A stretch of 64,000 bases of DNA from an uncultured Bacteroidales bacterium. GTDB lineage: Bacteria; Bacteroidota; Bacteroidia; Bacteroidales; UBA932. The translations under genes were made by a program, and so were the position numbers. The stretch lies in contig CALUQB010000005.1 of the NCBI GenBank assembly GCA_944322815.1, positions 1-64,000 of the forward strand, read 5' to 3'. Within the stretch, counting starts at the first letter, position 1, and every line of letters starts with the position of its first letter. Shown here in pieces: positions 55,165-64,000 of the stretch. The notes beneath the pieces were generated by a model, which searched no databases, was not told where the DNA came from, and worked only from the letters and a program-made list of their open reading frames with translations.

Positions 55165-56631
55165 ATGGAAATCACGGTAGAAAATGCAGTGGCCAGGTTC
55201 CCTGAATTCAGATTCAGGGAACCTGTGTCATGGACCATGCAGCATGGCGAGAATTGGGCCGTCATCGGTCCCAACGGTGCCGGCAAGACGCTCTTCACGG
55301 AACTGATCCAGGGCAGCATAGCTCTGAAAGAGGGGCAGGTAAGGCACTTCGATGAGCATGGACATGAAGTCTCCGGAGGAATCAGGACTCTGGTATTCAG
55401 GGACATTTATTCTATGTCGGGGATACGGTCCATGTATTATCAGCAGAAGTGGAATTCCCAGGATGCAGCCGAATCTCCGTTGGCCTCGTCTCTCCTTGAC
55501 GGCTTTCCGGAAGAAAGAAAGCGCGAATATTCCGCCCTTTTCGGCATAGACGGACTTCTGGACAAGAGAGTCATATCCCTGTCCAGCGGAGAACTGAGGA
55601 AGTTCCTCATCACCCGGGCCCTTATGAGCGAACCTTCCGTCATCATACTTGACAATCCTTTCATCGGTCTTGATGAGGCTTCCAGGCATTCTCTCGATTC
55701 CATGCTTTCCGTTTTAGGAGACAGGAAAGGACTGCAGACCATACTGGTGCTCAGCCAGACTCGGGATATTCCGCTGTGGACGGACAAGATGCTCCCGGTC
55801 TGCGACAGAAAGGTCCTTCCTCCTGTAACCCGTGAGGAATTCTTTTCAAACCAGGACCTCGTTTCAGGTCTTTTCACTGACCGGAATACAGGTCCAATAG
55901 TCTTTCCCGGCAGAGCCAGCTCGTCCGGAACTTCGTCCGTATGCAAGGGCGACTACGAATATGTGCTTCGCATGAAATCGGTGAAAGTGCGGTACGGAGG
56001 CAGGGACATCATCCGGGACGAAAACTGGGAAGTCCGGAAAGGGGAGTGCTGGGCCCTGCTCGGAGAAAACGGCTCCGGCAAGTCGACCCTCCTCAGCCTG
56101 GTCTGCGGGGACAATCCGCAGGCATACGCGAATGACATCACCCTTTTCGACCGCAAAAGAGGTTCGGGAGAGAGCATCTGGGACATAAAGAAACGCATAG
56201 GCTATCTGAGTCCGGACATCCATACCTATTATCTGGAAGATATTCCGTGCATCAAGGTCGTAGCCAGCGGATTCTTCGATTCCATAGGCCTTTCAGGTGA
56301 ATGTTCCGCCGGAGAGTATGAGACTGTCATGCAGTGGATGCGCCTGTTTCATGCCGAACATCTGGCAGAGCGGTCCTTTGTCCGGATTTCCTATGGAGAG
56401 CAGCGTCTGGTCCTGCTGGTCAGAGCCTTCGTGAAGTCACCGGAACTCATGGTCCTGGATGAACCTCTGCATGGTCTTGATGCCGGAAAGAAAAGGCTGG
56501 CTACAGCCATTATCCGGGAATATTGTTCGGATCCCGGAATATCACTGATATATGTCACCCATTACATGGATGAAATCCCTGAATGCGTGACGGAATTCAA
56601 GTTCATGAAGCGTTCTCCATATCGGATATGA
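55165..56631 (+). CDS. Double-ATPase ABC protein (ModF/PhrA-like)
   Basis: The ATG at 55165 fits a 488-residue protein; an upstream extension lies inside the ACT gene. Two ABC ATPase cassettes are present: Walker A GPNGAGKTL (~35) and GENGSGKST (~305). The signatures are SLSSGELRKF and the degenerate ISYGEQRLVL. Layout matches ModF/PhrA-type proteins, with no membrane part. ModF is linked to molybdate in some bacteria, but no modABC genes are here, so the function is not known. Its end overlaps the convergent antiporter gene by 29 bases. Confidence 0.82.
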   Translation: MEITVENAVARFPEFRFREPVSWTMQHGENWAVIGPNGAGKTLFTELIQGSIALKEGQVRHFDEHGHEVSGGIRTLVFRDIYSMSGIRSMYYQQKWNSQDAAESPLASSLLDGFPEERKREYSALFGIDGLLDKRVISLSSGELRKFLITRALMSEPSVIILDNPFIGLDEASRHSLDSMLSVLGDRKGLQTILVLSQTRDIPLWTDKMLPVCDRKVLPPVTREEFFSNQDLVSGLFTDRNTGPIVFPGRASSSGTSSVCKGDYEYVLRMKSVKVRYGGRDIIRDENWEVRKGECWALLGENGSGKSTLLSLVCGDNPQAYANDITLFDRKRGSGESIWDIKKRIGYLSPDIHTYYLEDIPCIKVVASGFFDSIGLSGECSAGEYETVMQWMRLFHAEHLAERSFVRISYGEQRLVLLVRAFVKSPELMVLDEPLHGLDAGKKRLATAIIREYCSDPGISLIYVTHYMDEIPECVTEFKFMKRSPYRI

Positions 56632-58081
56632 TGAGAAGCCTGTCCCCGGCTTTCAGTTCGACAGTCCCGTTCGGAACGATGAACTTGTCGTTTCTCTTGA
56701 TCATCATCACCAGCATTCCTTCAGGGAGTTTCAGTTCCTTCAGGGTGTTGCCGTGAAGCAGGGATTCTTCCGTAAGGGTGATTTCCACCAGCTTGCCGGC
56801 TTCCTCAGGCACTTCCACTCCGAATGTGTTTTCTTCTTCAGGCATCTCTTCGTTCAGCTTGAACATCCTGGCCGAGGCCGGAATGGAACTTCCCTGGATG
56901 ATGAGGGAAAGCAGGGTGATGAAGAAGACCACATTGAATATGACATCAGCCCCCTGGACATTTTCCACCACCGGATAAGTGGCGAAAAGGATGGGTGCGG
57001 CCCCCCTGAGTCCTACCCATGAAATGAACAGTTTCGATGCCGTGGATATCTTGCGGAACGGAGCCAGAGAGATGAATACGCTCAGCGGCCTGCCTGCCAG
57101 TACCATGAACAGTCCGATGAGCAGGGCCACAGGGGCGGTCTTCATCATCTCGTGCGGGTTTACCAGAAGTCCCAGAATGAGGAACATTATGATCTGTACC
57201 AGCCATGTGATACCGTCGAAGAAGGAGGATATGTCCTTTCTGTACGGGATATTGTTGTTCCCTATGATGATGCCGGCGATGTATACGGCGAGATAACCGT
57301 TGCCTGACAGATATGTGGTGGCTGTGTACGAGAAGAACATCACGCTCAGCAGCATGATGGCATACAGAGGCGCGTTGTTCAGTCCTACCCTGCGGAGGAA
57401 CCAGACAGTGGCGAAGCCGAATACCGCACCTCCGGCGCATCCTACTCCGAACTGGAGGAAGAGTGTCGTGAAGGCATCCTTTATCACCGTCCATGTTTCC
57501 GGTGTACCGGCAGCATCTCCGGCCAGGCTGTTGGCCAGCTGTATGAGGATGATGGTCAGTATGTAGGCCATGGGGTCGTTGCTTCCGCTTTCCAGTTCCA
57601 GCATCGGCTGGAGATTGTTTTTCAGCCTCATGCGTGAATTCCTGAGTATGTTGAATACGGAAGCCGAGTCAGTCGAGGACATGGTGGCGGCCAGCAGAAG
57701 ACAGGTGACCAGCGGCAGGCTGATAGGGCAGCTTTCCCAGATGGACAGAACGTATATGAAGAGTCCCGTGAAAACCGTGGTCAGCACGACTCCTATGGTG
57801 GAAAGCATCAGTCCGGGTCCGAGAATGGGGCGTATTTCCTTCACCTTCGTTTCCATACCTCCTGAAAACAGGATGACGCACAGGGAGCACATGCCGATGA
57901 ACTGGGCCTGTTTCACATCGTTGAACTGCAGCCCCAGTCCGTCCACGCCGAAGAGCATTCCCGCTACCAGGAAGAGCAGGAGGGAAGGAAGGCCGAAGCG
58001 GTATCCTGCCTTGCTTATGAGTATGCTGCTGAATATCAGGACAGACAGGATCAGCAATATGTTTTCTGAGGTAAATGTCAT
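56603..58081 (-). CDS. K+/H+ antiporter, CvrA/NhaP2-like
   Basis: The ATG at 58081 gives 492 residues, about twelve transmembrane segments and a C-terminal cytosolic TrkA-C domain (~405-490, SLLHGNTLKELKLPEGMLVMMIKRNDKFIVPNGTVELKAGDRLLII). SSTDSASVF and ESGSNDPMA are the CPA1 antiporter core motifs, with the Asp of ND as ion site. TrkA-C favours a potassium/proton role regulated by nucleotides. It overlaps the nth stop by four bases and is last in the ftsE-nth-antiporter unit. It also overlaps the ABC gene tail by 29 bases. Confidence 0.88.
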   Translation of the reverse strand: MTFTSENILLILSVLIFSSILISKAGYRFGLPSLLLFLVAGMLFGVDGLGLQFNDVKQAQFIGMCSLCVILFSGGMETKVKEIRPILGPGLMLSTIGVVLTTVFTGLFIYVLSIWESCPISLPLVTCLLLAATMSSTDSASVFNILRNSRMRLKNNLQPMLELESGSNDPMAYILTIILIQLANSLAGDAAGTPETWTVIKDAFTTLFLQFGVGCAGGAVFGFATVWFLRRVGLNNAPLYAIMLLSVMFFSYTATTYLSGNGYLAVYIAGIIIGNNNIPYRKDISSFFDGITWLVQIIMFLILGLLVNPHEMMKTAPVALLIGLFMVLAGRPLSVFISLAPFRKISTASKLFISWVGLRGAAPILFATYPVVENVQGADVIFNVVFFITLLSLIIQGSSIPASARMFKLNEEMPEEENTFGVEVPEEAGKLVEITLTEESLLHGNTLKELKLPEGMLVMMIKRNDKFIVPNGTVELKAGDRLLIISDMENAS

Positions 58082-58749
58082 TTTCTTGTCTGTTTTTCGG
58101 ATGATTTGGAGCAGTCTCTGCCCGTTTCGTATGATTTGCACCAGTTGCGGATTTCACAGCCTTCGCACGACGGCTTTCTCGCCGTGCATACGTATCTTCC
58201 GTGAAGTATCAGCCAGTGATGTGCTTTAGGCCGCATTTCAGGAGCTATGTTTCCGGTCAGGTCCTTCTCTACGGCTTCCACAGTCCTGCCTTCGGAAAGG
58301 CCGATCCTGCGGGCGACCCGGAATACATGGGTGTCCACGGCTATGACAGGGCGGTCATACACCACCGAAGCTATGACATTGGCCGTCTTGCGGCCTACTC
58401 CAGGAAGTCTGACAAGCACCGAAGGGTCTGAAGGAACCTCGCCCGAAAACTCGTCTACAAGCATTCTGGCCATGCCGACCAGGTGGCGGGCCTTGTTGTT
58501 CGGGAAGGTTATGGACCTGATGTCTTCGGCGACTTCTTCTACGTCAGCTTCGGCGAGACTGGCTGGCGTAGGGTATTTTTTGAAGATTTCAGGAGTGTGC
58601 ATGTTGACCCGTCTGTCCGTACACTGTGCCGAAAGTATGACGGCTATCAGCAGGTGGAATACCGAATCGTACTGAAGTTCGGTCTGCGCATCCTGCATGT
58701 TTCTGGAAAACCAGTCCAGTATTCCTGCGTATCTTTCTTTCGTCGTCAT
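58078..58749 (-). CDS. nth: Endonuclease III
   Basis: From the ATG at 58749 this is a 223-residue HhH-GPD DNA glycosylase/lyase. The helix-hairpin-helix region RLPGVGRKTANVI with catalytic Lys and the later catalytic Asp (VDTHVFRVARRIGL) are visible. The [4Fe-4S] loop C-x6-C-x2-C-x5-C (CTARKPSCEGCEIRNWC) is complete. Nth removes oxidised pyrimidines and cleaves abasic sites. It overlaps ftsE by four bases upstream and the antiporter by four bases downstream, so all three are translationally coupled. Confidence 0.95.
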   Translation of the reverse strand: MTTKERYAGILDWFSRNMQDAQTELQYDSVFHLLIAVILSAQCTDRRVNMHTPEIFKKYPTPASLAEADVEEVAEDIRSITFPNNKARHLVGMARMLVDEFSGEVPSDPSVLVRLPGVGRKTANVIASVVYDRPVIAVDTHVFRVARRIGLSEGRTVEAVEKDLTGNIAPEMRPKAHHWLILHGRYVCTARKPSCEGCEIRNWCKSYETGRDCSKSSEKQTRK

Positions 58750-59501
58750 CTCGGTTCTCCGCTCTCTTTCTCCGCCTCCGGCGCAATGTTTTCGTCCGCC
58801 GTCACAGTCTTTTCCGTCTCCGGCAGAATCTCCGTACATGTCTCGTTCCTGCACTCGAAGATCCTGCCAGGATATTTGGTGAAAACAGTCCTGTTATGAG
58901 TGACCATCACGATGGCAGTGCCCTGCTCCCTGTTTATCCCTGTCAGCAGATCCATGATCCCTTCGGCAGTCTCGCTGTCCAGGTTCCCTGTAGGCTCGTC
59001 TGCCAATATCACCTCGGGCCTGTTCAGAAGCGCCCTGGCAATGGCTATCCTCTGCTGTTCTCCTCCGGACAACTGGTGCGGCATCCTGTGTGATTTGTGG
59101 ACCATGCCCACCGCCTCCAGAACCTCGGAGATCCGTCTCTCCATGTCGGAACTGTTTTTCCATCCCGTGGCCTTGAGCACGAAAAGCAGGTTCTCCTCCA
59201 CGCTCCTGTCCATGAGCAGCTGGAAATCCTGGAATACCACTCCCAGACGCCGTCTTAGGAAAGGTATGTCCTTTTCCCGGATATGTCCCAGATCGAACCC
59301 GCAGACTTCGCCCCTTCCTTTTACAAGCGGATTTTCGGCTATGACAGTTCTGATGATGGAGGTCTTGCCAGTCCCAACCTTGCCTACTATATAAAGGAAA
59401 TCTCCGGGATAGACATCCATGTCCAGTCCGTACAGGACGGTATTTTCGCCTCCGCAGATATCTGCACCCCGGAAAGATATCACAGGTATTCTTTCTTCCA
59501 T
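58746..59501 (-). CDS. ftsE: FtsE-like cell-division ABC ATPase
   Basis: This 251-residue ATPase has Walker A GKVGTGKTS (~38), the signature LSGGEQQRIAIARAL (~140), and Walker B VILADEPTGNLD (~165) followed by the H-loop VTHN. The FtsE family (ABC-MacB type) pairs with FtsX to activate cell-wall hydrolases at the division site. The protein is ~20 residues longer than usual, with a Glu-rich C-terminal tail. ftsX is not next to it, so the assignment rests on similarity. A LolD-like role is a lesser possibility. Confidence 0.85.
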   Translation of the reverse strand: MEERIPVISFRGADICGGENTVLYGLDMDVYPGDFLYIVGKVGTGKTSIIRTVIAENPLVKGRGEVCGFDLGHIREKDIPFLRRRLGVVFQDFQLLMDRSVEENLLFVLKATGWKNSSDMERRISEVLEAVGMVHKSHRMPHQLSGGEQQRIAIARALLNRPEVILADEPTGNLDSETAEGIMDLLTGINREQGTAIVMVTHNRTVFTKYPGRIFECRNETCTEILPETEKTVTADENIAPEAEKESGEPR

Positions 59502-59528
59502 CTGATTACATCAATTATTTCGGGTATA

Positions 59529-59561
59529 TTTCACAAATATAGGGAAAAAAGCCTATTTTTG
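59529..59561 (+). promoter_or_regulatory. Candidate promoter of the TPR gene
   Basis: TATTTTTG (59554-59561) is a full -7 match, 26 bases before the ATG at 59587. TTTC (59529-59532) is a weak -33 element, 21 bases upstream. Confidence 0.5.
59534..59541 (-). promoter_or_regulatory. Candidate -7 element of the ftsE operon
   Basis: On the minus strand TATATTTG (59541-59534) fits the -7 motif, 33 bases before the ftsE start. It lies within the spacer of the opposite-strand promoter at 59529-59561. Confidence 0.45.
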
Positions 59562-59586
59562 TGCGAAATAAAGTAAAGTAAATTCG

Positions 59587-62500
59587 ATGAAACACTGGAT
59601 AGCTGCACTCTTCGTGCTGTTTTTCTGCCAGATCTGCGCCCTCGGACAGATCCTCTCCTACGGATATTCCGGACAGGAGACAGGGCAGCCACGCACAAGG
59701 GAATACAGGGAAGCGCTGAGACTATATGAAAAAGGAATGTTCGACAGGTCCATGCTTTTGTTCAAGGATTTGGTCACGGAGACAGGCGACGAGACCGCTT
59801 ACGGCTATTATGTACTGAATGCTGCCTGTCTGAGGACTCCCGGTTATGAAAAGCTCATAGAAGAGTTCGTGGAGAGATCCGGGTCTTCGGCCCTTATCCC
59901 CCAGATCCGTTACAGATATGCGCTGAATCTATTCGATGACAAGGATTTCGCCGCTGCTTCAGCGCAGTTCGAACAGCTTTCCAGACATCAGTTGTACAGG
60001 AAGCAGGTGCCGGAATTCCAGTTCAAGCGTGCTTACTGCGATTTCGAACAGAGGTATTTCGACAGGGCTCTGCTCAGGTTCAAGGATCTGGCCATGAGAG
60101 CACATTCAGACTATACGGCTCCTGCCCAGTATGCCGCCGGCTATATATACTATGAGCGGGAAAATTTCGCAGACGCCGTAGAGTGGCTGGAAAAGGCTGC
60201 CAAAGACAGCCGTTTCACGGAGATAGCCTCTTTTTATCTGATAGAATGCCGGTTCATGCTCAAACAGTATGAAACAGTCAGGAAGGACGGCCCTGCAGTG
60301 CTCGCTACCGTTTCCGAAGACAAGAAACCGTATATGGCCAGATTCATATCGGAATCCTGTCTGGTGCTGGGTGACACGGAGAATGCCAGAAAATATTTCG
60401 ACATGAGCCGCAAATCTCTCTCCGCGCAGTCCAGATCGGACTATTTCTACGCAGGCTCCGTACTGTATGCAGTCAAGGACTGGCAGGGAGCCATTGACAA
60501 TTTTCTCATGATGCAGGAGAGGACTGACTCCATAGGGCAGATAGCAAATTACCAGATGGGATACAGCTATATCAGGACCGGTAACAAGGTCGCTGCGATG
60601 GGGGCTTTCAAGGATGCTTCCGGACATGGGTATGACAGTGCCATTCAGGAAGACGCATTCTTCAACTATGCGAAGCTGTCTTTCGACCTCAATACGGACT
60701 CGTCCGTTTTCTATGACTATCTGGAAAAATATGCCGATACGGGTAAAAGAGAGCTGATATACAGTTATATAGCCATTGCAGCCCTCTACAACAGGGACTA
60801 TGCGGGAGCCATAGCCGCATACGACGAGATCGATGAGCTTGATCCTGACATGAGGTCCAATTATATGAAGGCGAACTACCTGAGGGCAAACCAGCTCGTA
60901 AAGGCAGGCTCATGGAGAGCTGCCGTGGAATGTCTCAGGGCGGCCGGATATTACTCCGACAGGAGGACATATTTCAACCAGATGTCCCGCTACTGGCTGG
61001 CCGAGGCATATTACAGGTCTGCCCAGTATGACCAGGCTCTGGATGTGCTGATGGATCTCTACAACACTTCGGCCCTGTACGGAAAGGTGGAGTCCGACCT
61101 TGTGCCGTTCAACATCGCCTGGTGCTATATGAAAAAGAATGAACTGGACTATGCCGCCAACTGGTTTTCCGCTTATCTTGACGGTACAGGTACCGAATAC
61201 AGGAAGGAAGCGCTTCTGAGGTACGGTGACTGCATGTTCATGCAGCAGCGTTACAAGGATGCGGTGAAAGCCTATGATGATGTGCTGAAAGACTGGTTCG
61301 ACGTGAATGACATTTATCCGTATTATCAGGCCGCTGTGTCATACGGGCTCACAGGGGACAATTCCAGGAAGGTTTCCCTTCTGTCCAATGTCGAGAAGGC
61401 GTCTCCTTCGTCTCCTTTCTATCCTGAGGCCATGTATGAACTTGGCCGTTCTCTGGTCACGGCAGGAAACCGGGAAAAGGCCATAAACTGTTTCAATACC
61501 CTGGCATCCAATGTCCGGGACAGTACATTCATAGCCAGGGCATATCTGGAACTGGGTATGATTTACAGGAACATGTCGGACAATGACAGGGCGCTCGGAT
61601 ATTACCGGAAAGTGGTGGAGGATATGCCTCCTTCCGAGTATGCAGATGCGGCACTTCTCGCCATAGAGTCCGTCTACAAATCCATGAATGCCCCGGAGAC
61701 ATATCTGGCTTATATCGAGAGTATAGGCAAATCCTCGCTCAAGACGGAAGAAGAAAAGGAAATGATGATATACAATGCCGCAGAGCAGATTTTCCTTTCG
61801 GAGAACTATCCGAAGGCCATGGCATCCCTTTCTTCCTATCTGGAAAAGTATCCGTCAGGAAAGATGGTTACGAATGCGGAATACTATCTGGCCGAGTGTT
61901 ACAGACTGTCATCACAGCCTGAGACTGCCTGTGACCATTATGCCAGAGTCATGGCTGCAGGCAAGGGTCCATTCCTGGAACAGGCTGCCATGAATTATGC
62001 GGAACTCTCCTATTCGATGCAGAAATTCCGCGAAGCTTTCGATGCATATTCCGGGCTGTATTCTTCCACGAAGGTCGCCGAATACAGGACAGCATCCCTC
62101 GTCGGCCTTATGCGTTCCGCATACAGAGCACGTCTTTATGACGATGCTGTCAGATATTCCGAGATAGTGGCACGTCAGGATTTTGCGGATGAAGATCTGG
62201 TCCGTGAAGCGAGATATGTGGATGCGAAATCGCTACTGGCTACTTCACGCAGGGATGAAGCCTTTGCGGTCCTGGCTGTTCTGGCTGAAGAGCCTGCCAC
62301 TGCGGAAGGGGCTGAAGCCTCTTACCTGATGATTCAGGACAGTTATGACAGGGGTGCTTTCGATGAGGTGGAGACCAGGGTCTACGGTTTTTCGGAATCC
62401 GGTACCGCACAGAACTACTGGCTGGCGAAATCTTTCATAGTCCTCGGTGATGCATTCGTGGATATGGAGAATCTCGAACAGGCAAAGGCCACATTCGAGA

Positions 62501-62610
62501 GCGTGGCTCAGGGTTACACTCCGGAAACGGAGGACGATGATGTCCTGCCGGGCGTACGCATGCGGCTGGAGAAGCTTCAGGAACTCATGCAGACCGGAAG
62601 TATAGAATAG
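59587..62610 (+). CDS. Large periplasmic TPR protein
   Basis: This 1007-residue protein has a signal peptide (FFCQICALGQ) and then repeats of 34-residue tetratricopeptide helices over nearly its full length, with YYLxxxYxxL and AxxYxxA patterns. TPR solenoids hold protein complexes together. The next gene, 46 bases later, is a beta-barrel-like protein, a pairing that points to an outer-membrane assembly or envelope role. No catalytic motif is visible. Such TPR/barrel pairs recur in Bacteroidales, but their function is not known to me. Confidence 0.85.
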   Translation: MKHWIAALFVLFFCQICALGQILSYGYSGQETGQPRTREYREALRLYEKGMFDRSMLLFKDLVTETGDETAYGYYVLNAACLRTPGYEKLIEEFVERSGSSALIPQIRYRYALNLFDDKDFAAASAQFEQLSRHQLYRKQVPEFQFKRAYCDFEQRYFDRALLRFKDLAMRAHSDYTAPAQYAAGYIYYERENFADAVEWLEKAAKDSRFTEIASFYLIECRFMLKQYETVRKDGPAVLATVSEDKKPYMARFISESCLVLGDTENARKYFDMSRKSLSAQSRSDYFYAGSVLYAVKDWQGAIDNFLMMQERTDSIGQIANYQMGYSYIRTGNKVAAMGAFKDASGHGYDSAIQEDAFFNYAKLSFDLNTDSSVFYDYLEKYADTGKRELIYSYIAIAALYNRDYAGAIAAYDEIDELDPDMRSNYMKANYLRANQLVKAGSWRAAVECLRAAGYYSDRRTYFNQMSRYWLAEAYYRSAQYDQALDVLMDLYNTSALYGKVESDLVPFNIAWCYMKKNELDYAANWFSAYLDGTGTEYRKEALLRYGDCMFMQQRYKDAVKAYDDVLKDWFDVNDIYPYYQAAVSYGLTGDNSRKVSLLSNVEKASPSSPFYPEAMYELGRSLVTAGNREKAINCFNTLASNVRDSTFIARAYLELGMIYRNMSDNDRALGYYRKVVEDMPPSEYADAALLAIESVYKSMNAPETYLAYIESIGKSSLKTEEEKEMMIYNAAEQIFLSENYPKAMASLSSYLEKYPSGKMVTNAEYYLAECYRLSSQPETACDHYARVMAAGKGPFLEQAAMNYAELSYSMQKFREAFDAYSGLYSSTKVAEYRTASLVGLMRSAYRARLYDDAVRYSEIVARQDFADEDLVREARYVDAKSLLATSRRDEAFAVLAVLAEEPATAEGAEASYLMIQDSYDRGAFDEVETRVYGFSESGTAQNYWLAKSFIVLGDAFVDMENLEQAKATFESVAQGYTPETEDDDVLPGVRMRLEKLQELMQTGSIE

Positions 62611-62656
62611 GCTGACTTCCGTGTCAGGAAGTTTTATCCATATTAACGTGAATCAG

Positions 62657-64000
62657 ATGAAGTATTTCAGAATATATGTCATTTCGGCTCTGGCCGCGCT
62701 TTCGGTGCCGGCAGCAGCCCAGAACCTGAATCCTACGGTGGAAGTGTCGAGGCAGTACAGGGGCACCATGATGGATCTTGACAAGCCGTCCGTAGAGATG
62801 GCCGTGCCTGACAGTATCATGAAGTTCAATCTTCAGTTCGACTACTCCGTATTCGACAGCCCTTTCAAGGGAGCATACGAGTTCCGTCCTTTCATCATGG
62901 ACATGGATATCGCTCCTGCCTTTCCGGGAGAGAAGACCTTGTACCTGAGAGCCGGGGCGGGTTTTACCCTGCATCCGACCCTGGATTTCGTGTGGTCTCC
63001 GGTCAGAAACGACAAGTTCAGGCTCTCCCTTTATGCCATGCACCGTTCGTATATCGGCAATTACAGGTCTTTAGGGCCGGACAATACTGGAGGAGAGACG
63101 GAAATTGTTCCGGACGGAACACGTTTTTCCGGCCATGACCTGCTGTCGGAAGCCGGGGTCGACGGTTCTTGCGATTGGGAGACGGGCATATTGTCTTTCA
63201 GGGCCGGGTATTACGGTTCGGCGCTGAAAGATACAGTGGTGAACAAGGCATACGACGGGGTGGACATCCGTTTCGGAATCGCCTCCAAACAGAGGCTGGA
63301 GTCGCATTTCATATATGACGTGAATCTGGGTTACAGGTTCGCGGAGGACAAGGGGCAGCTTTCATGGATGACGGAACGCGGCTATCTTTCGGAGCATGAC
63401 CTGAATCTGGATGTTTCTCTGGGAGGTTCATTCGGTTCGGGACATATCGTCCTGGCTGATTTCGGTCTGGACTACGCTTCATACGGGGGAGATGTTTTCG
63501 GTTCGTCCGCAGGCAATGTTTCCGTGACCCCGCACTATCTTTTCAGGAACAGCCGCTGGGATGTGGATCTCGGAGTCCGGCTTGCATTCCTGTTCAGGGA
63601 GAATCATGCCCCGTATTATCCTCCGATGAACATGACCGGAGGACAGGTGGTCTACCCGGACGTGAAGATAGGTTTTTCGGTGATTGAAAGATACATGGAC
63701 CTGTACCTGACAGCCGGCGGAGGACCTGATATCAACAAGTATTCTTCCATGCTGGATTCCGGACATCATATCTCCGTCTTCTACAACAGATGCGGGGAAG
63801 GCCCCCTTCTCGACAATACCGTGGAGAGGGTATCCGCTTCGTTCGGCCTCAAAGGCAATATCGCATCCCGTTTCAGTTATGACCTGAGTGCCGGCTACCG
63901 CAATTTCGGCAATGCTCCCATGTCTTCCGTGACAATGGTGTCCGCAGCCGGGGATGAGCCTGGTTTCGTACCGGGGATTGTATATACTCCGTACCAGATG
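62657..64000 (+). CDS. Beta-barrel-like outer-membrane protein, 3' end cut by window
   Basis: The frame runs from the ATG at 62657 to the last base with no stop (448 codons seen), so the C-terminus lies beyond the window. It has a signal peptide (LSVPAAAQ), then a short extension (NPTVEVSRQYRG). Long alternating hydrophobic/aromatic strands (FNLQFDYSVF, RLSLYAMHRSYIGNY, HIVLADFGLDYASYGG) follow, suggesting a large barrel. It has no plug domain in the part I see, so it is not a typical TonB-dependent receptor. It follows the TPR gene by 46 bases and likely shares its transcript. Confidence 0.75.
   Translation, partial: MKYFRIYVISALAALSVPAAAQNLNPTVEVSRQYRGTMMDLDKPSVEMAVPDSIMKFNLQFDYSVFDSPFKGAYEFRPFIMDMDIAPAFPGEKTLYLRAGAGFTLHPTLDFVWSPVRNDKFRLSLYAMHRSYIGNYRSLGPDNTGGETEIVPDGTRFSGHDLLSEAGVDGSCDWETGILSFRAGYYGSALKDTVVNKAYDGVDIRFGIASKQRLESHFIYDVNLGYRFAEDKGQLSWMTERGYLSEHDLNLDVSLGGSFGSGHIVLADFGLDYASYGGDVFGSSAGNVSVTPHYLFRNSRWDVDLGVRLAFLFRENHAPYYPPMNMTGGQVVYPDVKIGFSVIERYMDLYLTAGGGPDINKYSSMLDSGHHISVFYNRCGEGPLLDNTVERVSASFGLKGNIASRFSYDLSAGYRNFGNAPMSSVTMVSAAGDEPGFVPGIVYTPYQM

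Overview
The window looks like a chromosomal segment of a gut- or rumen-type Bacteroidales bacterium (phylum Bacteroidota). Supporting signs are a complete SusC/SusD starch locus, DUF4493 and PCMD surface lipoproteins, a DUF1343 protein, many lipoprotein signal peptides, and promoters of the Bacteroidota type (TTTG, about 19-20 bases, then TAnnTTTG) in front of many genes. Base composition is near 50% GC and looks even throughout. I see no insertion sequence, prophage, rRNA or CRISPR array. Genus cannot be fixed from what I see. No intergenic gap exceeds 300 bases.

Layout. 1-7.9 kb: five co-directional genes for three DUF4493 proteins, one outer-membrane beta-barrel and one PCMD lipoprotein. 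This is an apparent surface assembly of unknown function and the best candidate for an undescribed system. 8-11.1 kb: a putative metal (manganese/arsenic-type) exporter, a DUF1573 lipoprotein, a 56-residue 2[4Fe-4S] ferredoxin and ferritin. 11.2-13.4 kb: a LytS/LytT-type two-component pair, divergent from 13.6-29.4 kb, a starch/maltodextrin utilisation locus. That locus holds an SLC45-like sugar transporter, SusC, SusD, a SusE/F-like binding protein, three GH13 enzymes and a GH97 alpha-glucosidase. No SusR-type regulator is present in the window.

29.6-31.4 kb: a Pro/Glu-tailed lipoprotein overlapping an anaerobic sulfatase-maturase-like radical SAM gene. 31.4-39.8 kb: ABC-F ATPase, TrkA and a glycosyltransferase on the minus strand. 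Divergent from these are a two-TM HAMP-like protein, TrkH and a RecD-like helicase. 39.8-45.5 kb: a DPP-IV-like peptidase, ribosomal protein L31, a DUF1343 protein, phosphoglucosamine mutase, a DMT-family membrane protein and a tRNA-Glu(CTC). 45.5-48.7 kb: a TRIC-like channel, RmuC, a Xer-type recombinase and the HPF/RaiA hibernation factor, overlapping or tightly packed. 48.8-51.6 kb: a PurF-like protein lacking the catalytic N-terminal cysteine, convergent with and overlapping a THUMP-like methyltransferase. 51.7-58 kb: a phosphohexomutase, PaaK-type CoA ligase with an ACT protein, and a double-ATPase ABC protein, convergent with a K+/H+ antiporter-Nth-FtsE operon. 59.6-64 kb: a 1007-residue TPR protein and a beta-barrel-like protein that runs off the window.

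The starch locus forms one pathway. SusD/SusE and a SusG-like amylase bind and cut starch at the surface, SusC imports oligosaccharides, the cyclomaltodextrinase-like and GH97 enzymes trim them, and the SLC45-like carrier takes sugar across the inner membrane. The Trk genes and the CvrA-like antiporter form a separate potassium theme. Known family functions are stated as such. Roles drawn from gene order are inference.
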